DNA from: Trichomonas vaginalis G3
Lineage: Eukaryota; Parabasalia; Trichomonadida; Trichomonadidae
Direction of reading: 5' to 3'
NCBI RefSeq assembly: GCF_026262505.1
Contig: NC_067203.1
Location: forward strand, 8,432,001-8,496,000
Length of the DNA stretch: 64,000 nucleotides
Part shown: positions 56,889-64,000 of the stretch, piece by piece
How positions within the stretch are numbered: position 1 is the first letter of the stretch
How the letters are laid out: each line of letters opens with the position of its first letter
Notes under the pieces: generated by a model
The model's database searches: none
What the model saw: only the letters and a program-made list of their open reading frames with translations
What the model was told of the DNA's origin: nothing
Position numbers and translations under genes: made by a program

Positions 56889-57401
56889 ATGGTAGCTTGG
56901 GCAGCTTTAGGCGCAATGGGAACAAAAGCATTAGCATTTGGAGCAAAAGCACTTGGAGCTTATGACGCAGTAAATAAAATGAGTGGAGGAAGAGTTTCGA
57001 AGACATTAGATGCAAATAAAGGAAAGATTGGAGGCTGGGTTGCAAAGAAGTTAAGATTAAATAAAATAGGGCTCATAAATAAAGCATCCAATTTGGTTGC
57101 GACTGAGTCAGAAAATGCTTTAGGAAAGGACGATGAGTTTGCAAAACATGCAAAAGACTTTAATGACCAGATGAAAGGTGAAACAATGCATTTAAATAGA
57201 GTCGATGGAACTCTTCCTCCACCAGTAGTTCTTCCGTATGGTCCCTATGGAATGTATGGAAACCCTTACGAAAGACCATTTGACCCATTGACTGGTGGAA
57301 GTAACTGGTATCATTACGGACGAAGAAGAAAGACAGTCAAGTTGGAGACAGACGTGAAGAAAGCAACTAAAAAGAAACCAAGGAAGAGAGTTATAAAGTA
57401 A
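56889..57401 (+). CDS. Polinton B hydrophobic/basic virion-like protein
   Basis: 170 codons. The N-terminal Ala/Gly-rich amphipathic stretch (MVAWAALGAMGTKALAFGAK) is followed by a Gly/Tyr/Pro-rich middle (PPPVVLPYGPYGMYGNPYER) and a strongly basic end (KKATKKKPRKRVIK). The layout resembles membrane-active or DNA-condensing core proteins of adenovirus-like capsids, but no homology can be claimed. Looks whole. Confidence 0.55.
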   Translation: MVAWAALGAMGTKALAFGAKALGAYDAVNKMSGGRVSKTLDANKGKIGGWVAKKLRLNKIGLINKASNLVATESENALGKDDEFAKHAKDFNDQMKGETMHLNRVDGTLPPPVVLPYGPYGMYGNPYERPFDPLTGGSNWYHYGRRRKTVKLETDVKKATKKKPRKRVIK

Positions 57402-57419
57402 TGAGAACGTTTATGTTAT

Positions 57420-57472
57420 GAGAAATTTTTAACGTTAGTTTTATTTTTACTGAAAATTTTTATTTGGATGTA
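57420..57472 (+). promoter_or_regulatory. Conserved Polinton promoter-like block in the right TIR
   Basis: TTTTTAACGTTAGTTTTATT followed by GAAAATTTTTATTTGGATG immediately before the ATG at 57473. Same layout as upstream of the capsid-side and KilA genes. The mirror copy in the left TIR is at 37424-37478. Confidence 0.5.
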
Positions 57473-57757
57473 ATGACAGAACAAAAGCAACTCATTCGAA
57501 TTCCACAGTATAACAAACATACATTTAAACATTTATTCTTCCTTCCTGAGCATAACATGTTCTTTCAAATACATCCGAGACCAGTTGACTTTTCATTGAC
57601 TGTGTATAAAGATAGAAATAGTTATATCATTAAACCATACGATGACGAAGGTAAGTTATGTAAATTGTACGTTAAGAAGTTAGAGAAAGTTTATGGCTTC
57701 AAGTATGACTACAATAGGGTTAACACTGATGATGAAGATATTGAGGAAAATTTATGA
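57473..57757 (+). CDS. Small TIR-encoded Polinton protein, right copy
   Basis: 94 codons: MTEQKQLIRIPQYNKHTFKH, HNMFFQIHPRPVDFSLTVYK, LYVKKLEKVYGFKYDYN, and a short acidic end. The gene lies wholly inside the terminal inverted repeat, so each full element carries it twice. Function unknown. The start at 57473 follows the conserved leader. Confidence 0.55.
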   Translation: MTEQKQLIRIPQYNKHTFKHLFFLPEHNMFFQIHPRPVDFSLTVYKDRNSYIIKPYDDEGKLCKLYVKKLEKVYGFKYDYNRVNTDDEDIEENL

Positions 57758-57990
57758 GAACATTAGTGAAGTCGTTAGTGAGAACGATAGTGAGAACGTT
57801 TATTTTTACATTAGTGAGTTCGTTAGTGAAGTCATTTATGTGTCAGATGGTTTTGTAAATATTTAAGGTTAAGTTAGTGTTGTCGTTTGTGTTGTAAAAT
57901 TTACGTTAACGGTTTTGTAAAGTGTCAAATTCACAAGTATTGTGTAAAGTGGAACGCAGTGCCACAGTACCCAACATAACCATACTAACT

Positions 57991-57995
57991 CCCCC
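57991..57995 (+). repeat. Target-site duplication of Polinton B, right copy (CCCCC)
   Basis: Directly follows CATACTAACT, the outer end of the right terminal repeat; identical to 36903-36907. Confidence 0.85.
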
Positions 57996-59121
57996 TGTGA
58001 AGAGTGGTGTCATGAGACAACAGAGATTTTGTGACAATAAGATTAGAAGACTTAAAAGTATTTCCCTAATGCTGTCGAGAAAGTCCTTCAGTGGTTACTT
58101 ATCCATTGATGCAAGATGGACGCACAGGCGAAACTCGCCAAGTTGTACAGTAACTGCGCTCGATGCTGTCACAAAAAGAGTTCTTGCATGCGTGAACATC
58201 AACCATATTGGTGGAAACAGACAGCATGCTCAGTATTCCGGAGCTTCCAACAATATGGAAAGTGCTGGAACTCGAATCATCTTGAAGCAATTAAAGAAAT
58301 ACAATATCTTGAAAGATGTTAAAGAGATTATTAAAGACCGAGATAACAAAAGTGTCTCTGTCTTTAAAGAATTTGGCGTCTCTCATCTTGAAAGATTCGA
58401 TCCAGGTCATGTATCAAAAAATATCTCAAAAGATTTTACAAAGTTCTCAGCTTCTCATAAGACAGTTGAAGTTTTCAACGACAAGACTCAGAAGATTGAA
58501 AAAATAGAGAGACCTTTCTGGGGTCTGAATGCAAGCCTAAGTATGTGGCTTTGGTCATGTTTTGCCGAAGAAAATATTGACAAACGTACGAAAATGTGGG
58601 AGAATTGTGTCTACCATTACGTAGGCAATCATTCTTTTTGCGAACCGCACAATTACAAATGCTTTGAATGGCAAAAAGGTATCAATTCAATCCAACTTCA
58701 ATTCATGCTCTATGACTGGGTTCACAAATGGACACCCATAGTTTCCAAAGTTTCTTCCATTGGATCTACCTGCATGAATGAAGCGTTTAACTCCAAAATT
58801 GCATGCTATTTGGACAAATCAAGAGCCTGGAAGAACATTAACATTAGAGTTAATGTTGCAATCTTAGAATGGAATGATCCAGAGCATTTTCTCGGAGATA
58901 TACAAAAAGCATTACATCTTTCCCCACTTCCAGAAGATTGTGTCAAATCATTTGAAGAGAATTGTTACTCCAAAATGATATTGAAACAAAAAACTGTTAC
59001 AAAAGGTTCTAAAAAACAGAACAAATACAAAAAATCCATTCAGAGTGTACCAGGAGGAGATTATCAAGTTTTCAAGTCCGAATGGGAATCAGAAGACGAA
59101 GACATTGATGACTTTGATTAA
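57991..59121 (+). pseudogene. DDE transposase gene, 3' part (split by Polinton B)
   Basis: Continues the frame of 36699-36907. Catalytic-core features of a Mutator/Kolobok-like DDE transposase: LSIDARWTHRRNSPSCTVTA (first Asp near 58110), MESAGTRIILKQLKKYN, VKEIIKDRDNKSV (second Asp near 58340), RFDPGHVSKNI (D-x2-H), WLWSCFAEENIDKRTKMWEN, and TCMNEAFNSKIACYLDKSRA (Glu near 58775). The tail is acidic (ESEDEDIDDFD). About 377 codons after the insertion point, with no internal stop. The gene was intact, or nearly so, when the Polinton landed, which supports a young insertion. The exact superfamily is uncertain, and I found no terminal repeats of its own. Confidence 0.8.
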
Positions 59122-59621
59122 CGAAAATTACATTTTATTTATTGTTTTTGTTTTTAATTAAATTATTATTATGCTCATTTTCTTATTTTGATTTTTTCTC
59201 ATTATGATATAAATAATTTATTAATGCATTTATCCAATAATTATGCTATGATATTTTTATGCCTAAGGGTTTCGTTTTGCGAAAAAAACGTACAATACGC
59301 AATTTCGCTAAAAAAACATTTAGCTAGCAATTTCGACCTTTGACTCCACTCAAGACGTCACTTTTTTAATTTTGCGGTATCATATTTTTGGAAAATCTTT
59401 ATGAATATTATATAAAAAGTCTCTTTAATATCTATATTTCATATTTTTATCGATTTTTAAAGTTTTTGCGAAAAGTATTCAATTATTTTTGCTATTTGGT
59501 CGGGTAAATGTCAGATTTGCGACATTTTCTGATATGATATTCAGATTCTACGTTGATAATAATGCTTATAGAACCCTCTTGCTATTGTGTCAAAATGAGT
59601 GGGGGACAAACTCGCCCATTG

Positions 59622-59634
59622 TCACTTTTCATTA
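59622..59634 (+). promoter_or_regulatory. Full initiator consensus in the MULE 2 left terminus
   Basis: TCACTTTTCATTA matches all 13 positions of the Trichomonas initiator consensus TCAYTWYTCATTA. It lies 25 bp inside the element end and reads inward. Confidence 0.55.
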
Positions 59635-59806
59635 ACCTTAAACTTGTAATTTCATTATTTTTAATTAACCTTATTTCTTTCCCAATTCCTGATTTATTTT
59701 ATTCACTTACTATTAAAAGTCACATTTTAATAAAATATAATAATTTATTTATAGCATTTTTTACTATACTGTAATAAAAAATTAATTATAATAAATTAAA
59801 TGTTTA

Positions 59807-60175
59807 TTAAATCAAATGTTTTCTTTGCAATAATATTTTTAATGTTGAGTAAACAATGTTGGGATCAAGTGTATCATTTTTCAGACCTTTCTGAACAGCT
59901 TCAAGCATACTGATGCATTCGACTTTTTTAAATTGTGTCATTTCTTCGAAATCTCTTGTGACTTTTTTGATAACTTTAACACTTCTCTCTGAATCCAGAC
60001 CTTTAATTTGCAACTTAATCAGGAATGAAGGAACAACACTGGAATATAACTCGATGACAAGTTCATCGAGTCGAAGATTTGGTTGTACACCACTTGTATG
60101 TGCCGGATACCATTGTGTCAAATTTTTTCTGAAATTAACTTTAAAAGTACTAAGTAAGATCATGAGATATAGCAA
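59807..60175 (-). pseudogene. MULE transposase C-terminal remnant
   Basis: Encodes LRLDELVIELYSSVVPSFLI then KLQIKGLDSERSVKVIKKV, matching the C-terminal end of the MULE 1 gene (LDDFVVELYTTVVPALLIKF). The N-terminal finger and the whole DDE core are missing, so the element can only move if transposase is supplied by a relative. The 5' end of the frame runs into the tandem repeats. Confidence 0.8.
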
Positions 60176-60404
60176 TATATGTTTAAACTAACTTATATTT
60201 TGGTTGTACACCACTTGTATGTGCCGGATACCATTGTGTCAAATTTTTTCTGAAATTAACTTTAAAAGTACTAAGTAAGATCATGAGATATAGCAATATA
60301 TGTTTAAACTAACTTATATTTTGGTTGTACACCACTTGTATGTGCCGGATACCATTGTGTCAAATTTTTTCTGAAATTAACTTTAAAAGTACTAAGTAAG
60401 ATCA
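60081..60404 (-). repeat. 120/121-bp tandem repeats in MULE 2
   Basis: Units start at 60081, 60201 and 60322 with TGGTTGTACACCACTTGTAT; the third is partial (about 83 bp). The unit overlaps the truncated 5' end of the transposase remnant, so part of the coding sequence itself was amplified. Confidence 0.95.
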
Positions 60405-61437
60405 TTTATTTTTGCATAATATAATGCCAATATGGTTTCTTTTGATTTTATTTCATTTATAAGCAAATCAGATTTACCCAAAAACTCCACTCCATAAGCG
60501 TTCATTTGCGAAATTAAAAAGTGACAATGGGCTAGTCTGTCCCTTTCTCGTGTCAAAATTGCGAAACCGATAGCAAAAATATCTCGCAATATCAAAATTG
60601 AGATATTGAGTGAATTATGCATTATAGAGATTAAAAATCTGATTTGTGAAAACATCTCATCAGTTTCTAGCTAATTCAAAAATCTTTACTATCTTATTCG
60701 ATTAAAATGAAAAGGGAATAGTTTCATTATGCTTTAAATGACAGCCTTATAATATAATCATAGTTTTCGCTCAATATGCAGCATTTTTTTTTCGAAATCT
60801 ATGGTCAATATCCTAAATACTGATTGCTTTGCATTCATATCTCTTACATTTTCTATACCCACATCACTATTCATTGCTATTCCTATCTTTTTCATTTTTG
60901 TTTGTTTCTCATAATTTCTCAAAAAACATGATAACTTGATATTTGTAAATATCATACTTTATAACGTAAATAAGAACTTGACCTATTAAGAAAAGCAGTA
61001 ATGAAAAGAAAATCTGAAATTCATAAAAATTACAAGTTTCTGATGACAATTAGCTTAATTAAACCAGGTACAAGATTATATAATTGTATTTTCTATCCAA
61101 TTATCCATATAATATCTTATCCAGAAAAAATAACTTGATCAATACCAAATGATTTTTTAACTAGTAAATAAAGTATTTTCTTTACACACACATTGTATAT
61201 CATAGTTTTTTTTTTGGTTTCGCAAAACATCCAAAAACAAATATGCTATAAAAGTGACAATTTTAGCAAAACGAAACCCTTATTATGCCTTATTTCATTT
61301 CTCTTATATTTGATAATCTGGTAAAATATAGTTCAGACTATAATCATTTGGCAAACCAAATTTTAGCTAAAAGTGACAGGGAAAAAAAACGTTTAGTATT
61401 AAAAAAAAAAGACCGATGAGAGCTTCGTTCGAAATAT

Positions 61438-61499
61438 AGAGGGAACTGAGAATGCGCAACCATTCTCAGGGAATATTGGATGCTATTCCCGTTCCCTCT
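61438..61499. repeat. Perfect three-way-junction (T-shaped) palindrome
   Basis: Closing stem AGAGGGAAC (61438-61446) with GTTCCCTCT (61491-61499). First arm TGAGAATG (61447-61454), loop CGCAAC, CATTCTCA (61461-61468). Second arm GGGAATA (61469-61475), loop TTGGATGC, TATTCCC (61484-61490). All stems are perfectly complementary and no base is unpaired at the junction. Confidence 0.9.
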
Positions 61500-61540
61500 G
61501 TATGGAAAATTGAGGTTTTCAAAGGGAGTTAAAATAATAT

Positions 61541-61781
61541 CAAATTTATACTAATTTACTTCAAAATACAAAAGTATTTGACAGCTAAAATTAGTTACTT
61601 TAGCAAGCCTATCAATACCCTTTTACGATTATTGCTACTTTTTCGAAATAAAAGTAAAAACAAATTTATACTAATTTACTTCAAAATACAAAAGTATTTG
61701 ACAGCTAAAATTAGTTACTTTAGCAAGCCTATCAATACCCTTTTACGATTATTGCTACTTTTTCGAAATAAAATAAATTTA
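61541..61781 (+). repeat. Two 120-bp tandem repeats
   Basis: The word CAAATTTATACTAATTTACT starts at 61541 and 61661, and the copies look identical apart from their ends. Each holds one short open frame that is not gene-like. Confidence 0.95.
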
Positions 61782-61873
61782 TTATCAAAAACCTTTTTTT
61801 CTTAGTAAAAATAAACGAAATTTTTTACCTTATGAACTTTTGATGGAAATATGCAAATTTAAAATAATAAAGA

Positions 61874-62010
61874 AAGCCGCGAGCGAAGCGATCGGCTTAG
61901 TTCGAAGATTTTGATTCAAATCTTTGCTGATCTGTAATTCGCGGAAGCCGCGAGCGAATCGAGCGGCTTAGGTCTAAGATTTTGATTCAAATCTTTGCTT
62001 ATATTCCTTA
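61874..62010 (+). repeat. Two 71-bp repeats with GC-rich mini-hairpins
   Basis: AAGCCG (61874-61879) pairs with CGGCTT (61893-61898) and encloses GCGAAGC, the very stable GAA mini-hairpin. The second copy (61945-61969) carries CGAGCGAATCG instead. Each is followed by the hairpin AAGATTTTGATTCAAATCTT. Confidence 0.85.
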
Positions 62011-62265
62011 AATTCTTTATGAAACTCGCAACAGTTCCATAAAAAATTTTAAATTCTAAACTGTCGAAATTACCGATCGGTAATCACACCCTTCACGGGT
62101 GTGTCACTTTTTACAGATGTGTCACTTTTAGCTAAAATTCCCCCTACTCATAATTTATAATATCAAATATTATGGCGTAACCTCTCCTTTAAAATATAGA
62201 TATATATAGGCCTATAGAGTTTATTGGCACTCTCAAAACTCTAGAATTTTGAGTTTACTATACCC

Positions 62266-64000
62266 TTAAATAAGATATCTTTCGTAGCCATGTTGTTCTC
62301 TCTTCCTTGTACTGACGAATGTATATACAATAAGAACCAAAAATATAGATGCTGTGACGGCGGCTGTGATGATAGCTAAAACTTGGGCCGAATTTAATTT
62401 TTTGTGACTGAAAGCGGCGGCATCGAAAGAAGCATATAAATCCTTATCGTTATATGATGCTGTAGGCTTAACGATTCCATTTATGAGCTTCATGCTTTCT
62501 GGGTAAAAGTTTACCCAAATATCTTTTGAAATTTTTGAATTTGCGTGCAATATAGGTTCATGAGATGTATAAGGAGCATAAAGAAGTGGATCGGATATGT
62601 TCCAATGAACATTTAGCACGTCAAAGCCAATTGTATCAGAAAGATTTATGACACTTGAAGTAAAGCCAACAGTAATGCTCAAATTGATTACTGCGTCTGT
62701 AGATATTTCGGAATTTGACAGATCAATGAATGAACCAGGCGTTGCTGACAAAGTTCCGTTAATCAAAACTCCAGAAAAGGTTGCAGTTATTCCATCGACA
62801 ACTGCATTATTAATGAACACGTTAGATCCTGATGGAAATCCTTTAAGTGGGCATTGAATGAGGATATCTTGTTCAAAAATTGGATTATCAATGATTAAAT
62901 TAATCTTGTAAATGGATAATATATTTATTTCGAGTTCAGATATGGGCTGCGCTGGGAGATATATAGTAGTGTATGAAACATTATGGCCATATAACAATAA
63001 TTTGCATGAATACAATAATTTGATAGGTAAATAGCTTGTATTTGCTTCAACAATTACAGTGTCGCCAGGAATACCCGCATAAACTGCGTATCCTTTATAA
63101 TTATCCCAATCAGAATTAAATTTAAGATGAGGAACAGTATCTGCAATGTATAATGGAGTTACTTCTTTGTCTTTTCGATATATATTTACGGAATCTCTAG
63201 ATCTTGGAAATGCAAATGAAATATTAGAAACTTTGGTCGAAAACGATCTTTTAGCTTCAGAACTGAGTTCCAATGTGATTTTATTGGAGTATAGATCAAC
63301 ATTATCAATGCCATCCATAGGAAAAGTCAATTTCACATTCAAAATTTCTTCAATATTGATTCGATCGCAAAGTGAAATAGGTAACTTAATGTATTTTGTC
63401 CCTTTAAATGTGAATTTGGATGTATCTATTTCAATGGGAACTGTATCGTCAATAATAATTTTATCTAACGCAAAATTGAAGCTTTCGTCCCTTGTAGCGA
63501 TGGTAAATTCACTTTCAATGAATTCTATTGATGATATTTTGTCATTAACTGGTTTTTCGAAGTACAAATAAAAACGATTTTGATGATCTCCAGGAACTCC
63601 AACTTCAACACTGATTTTATGAGATAAAGTTGGTAATGTTGACATTACAATAGCATCTGTTTCAGTAATCGTATGTCTTGTATAAATTCTTAAAATTTCT
63701 GTTTCAGATGGGATTTCGCTGAGAGGTTGGCCCAGTTTCTTAATAACTACCCCTTCTATGTTGCATGTGTCATTTGTATAGCATACAAGTGGATAAACTT
63801 TTCTTGGATCTTTAGTTAAAGTGAAACCAATGCAATAATTTGAGCCAATGTAATAAATTTTGTGTTCTAGAAGCAATGTATTGGGTGTAAATCCATAATT
63901 GGCCGGATCTGTGCCAGAATAATCATATTGAAAAGCATCTGTTAATTTTGGCGAGCAAAATGTATAGGATACTGATGAAAGGAATTTGTCAACATCAGAT
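62266..64000 (-). CDS. Single-pass surface membrane protein, 3' part
   Basis: The reading frame is open to the window edge (about 577 codons visible), so the start and any signal peptide are outside. The large extracellular-type part is beta-rich with many Asn-x-Ser/Thr sites. Examples are NHWNISDPLLY-like VHWNISDPLL, VINLSITVGF, FINNAVVDGITATFSGVLIN and a Cys pair in YPLVCYTNDTCN. Near the C terminus is one membrane segment (AQVLAIITAAVTASIFLVLI, then VYTFV), followed by a basic stop-transfer and a short cytosolic tail STRKREQHGYERYLI. This is the layout of the lineage-specific surface protein families of Trichomonas; I do not recognise the family. No breaks seen. AT-rich DNA and the fold-back-like element follow its 3' end. 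Confidence 0.8.
   Translation of the reverse strand, partial: SDVDKFLSSVSYTFCSPKLTDAFQYDYSGTDPANYGFTPNTLLLEHKIYYIGSNYCIGFTLTKDPRKVYPLVCYTNDTCNIEGVVIKKLGQPLSEIPSETEILRIYTRHTITETDAIVMSTLPTLSHKISVEVGVPGDHQNRFYLYFEKPVNDKISSIEFIESEFTIATRDESFNFALDKIIIDDTVPIEIDTSKFTFKGTKYIKLPISLCDRINIEEILNVKLTFPMDGIDNVDLYSNKITLELSSEAKRSFSTKVSNISFAFPRSRDSVNIYRKDKEVTPLYIADTVPHLKFNSDWDNYKGYAVYAGIPGDTVIVEANTSYLPIKLLYSCKLLLYGHNVSYTTIYLPAQPISELEINILSIYKINLIIDNPIFEQDILIQCPLKGFPSGSNVFINNAVVDGITATFSGVLINGTLSATPGSFIDLSNSEISTDAVINLSITVGFTSSVINLSDTIGFDVLNVHWNISDPLLYAPYTSHEPILHANSKISKDIWVNFYPESMKLINGIVKPTASYNDKDLYASFDAAAFSHKKLNSAQVLAIITAAVTASIFLVLIVYTFVSTRKREQHGYERYLI

Larger units (their letters stand above)
36908..57990. mobile_element. 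Polinton/Maverick element B, full length
   Basis: Bounded by near-identical terminal inverted repeats of about 610 bp that start AGTTAGTATGGTTATGTTGG, and by a CCCCC duplication, inserted in a transposase gene. 21.1 kb long. Parts from left to right: TIR gene copy, two small genes, major capsid, two small genes, capsid-like gene, primase-helicase between two sets of 121-bp repeats, KilA-N gene, small gene, KilA-type gene, integrase, fibre, penton-like gene, small genes, packaging ATPase, second capsid-like gene, hydrophobic/basic protein, TIR gene. Terminal repeats that are nearly identical indicate a recent insertion. The element is partly broken, with perhaps fifteen to twenty breaks. Confidence 0.95.
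57380..57990 (-). repeat. Polinton B right terminal inverted repeat
   Basis: Mirror of 36908-37516. The outer end reads, on the minus strand, AGTTAGTATGGTTATGTTGG. It contains the TIR gene at 57473-57757. Confidence 0.93.
59597..60549. mobile_element. MULE 2, internally deleted relative of MULE 1
   Basis: Ends GAGTGGGGGACAAACTCGCC and, read inward from the right, GAGAAAGGGACAGACTAGCC. A perfect 10-bp duplication GTGTCAAAAT lies at 59587-59596 and 60550-60559. 953 bp. It keeps only the C-terminal transposase part and carries 120/121-bp tandem repeats. Inserted inside element 3. Confidence 0.95.
59265..61282. mobile_element. Non-autonomous MULE-like element 3 (host of MULE 2)
   Basis: The left end AAGGGTTTCGTTTTGCGAAA and the right end, read inward, AAGGGTTTCGTTTTGCTAAA are inverted repeats. 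They are flanked by TTATGCCT at 59257-59264 and 61283-61290 (9 bp if one mismatch is allowed). Without the inner insertion the element is about 1.06 kb of AT-rich DNA with no transposase. A 65-codon minus-strand frame at 60758-60955 (MNSDVGIENVRDMNAKQSVF) is not recognisable. The right side has the sub-terminal TGTCACTTTT seen in the other MULEs. Confidence 0.85.
61359..62139. mobile_element. Fold-back-like element candidate
   Basis: A perfect 20-bp inverted repeat, AATTTTAGCTAAAAGTGACA at 61359-61378 and its complement at 62120-62139, encloses 740 bp with no coding capacity. Inside are a three-way-junction palindrome, two 120-bp direct repeats, two 71-bp repeats with GC-rich hairpins, and a 16-bp perfect palindrome (ATTACCGATCGGTAAT, 62069-62084). 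A hairpin CACACCC-TTCAC-GGGTGTG (62085-62103) follows. I see no clear target duplication, so calling it an element is tentative. Confidence 0.45.

Noticed and set aside
61578-61805. 75-codon frame with an internal repeat
   Set aside because: It is the translation of the two 120-bp repeats (the same peptide twice); no gene evidence.
63146-63571. 141-codon plus-strand frame
   Set aside because: Antisense to the surface-protein gene, which has the better composition, membrane segment and open frame.

Overview
The window looks like Trichomonas vaginalis or a very close relative. It is AT-rich and intron-poor. It holds two Polinton/Maverick elements and several Mutator-like (MULE) DNA transposons with 8-10 bp target duplications. 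The ankyrin gene carries a trichomonad initiator (TCA-Y-T/A type) 11 nt upstream of its ATG. The species call rests on these features; no database search was possible.

Layout: 1-10118 is part of Polinton A, which runs off the left edge and is heavily broken. It carries the end of a capsid-like gene, a protein-primed family B DNA polymerase, a small gene, two KilA-type genes, an integrase and the end of a fibre gene. At 10118 it stops inside the fibre gene and an 18.6-kb tandem array of a 122-bp unit begins (10122-28690, about 150 copies). Each unit folds into three adjacent hairpins. A degenerate edge copy follows (to 28800), then about 2 kb of AT-rich spacer.

30758-32074 is an intact ankyrin-repeat gene. 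32187-34763 is a MULE with a decayed transposase, four internal 121-bp repeats and a 10-bp target duplication. 34764-36698 is mostly non-coding, with a 380-bp MITE-like insertion. A second kind of DDE transposase gene (36699-36907 and 57991-59121) is split by Polinton B (36908-57990). Polinton B is a full-length 21-kb element with 610-bp terminal inverted repeats and a CCCCC target duplication.

Polinton B carries major capsid, minor capsid/penton-like, packaging ATPase, integrase, tail-fibre-like and KilA-N genes. Its replication gene is a primase-SF3 helicase; no polymerase gene is visible in it. Polinton A has a PolB gene at the corresponding place, so the two relatives appear to differ by exchange of the replication module.

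59265-61282 is a non-autonomous MULE-like element, itself interrupted by an internally deleted relative of the 32-kb MULE (59597-60549). 61359-62139 is a fold-back-like stretch with a perfect three-way-junction palindrome, two 120-bp repeats and GC-rich mini-hairpins. 62266-64000 is the 3' part of a gene for a single-pass surface protein that runs off the right edge.

The only host-like genes are the ankyrin gene and the surface-protein gene; everything else is mobile or repetitive DNA.
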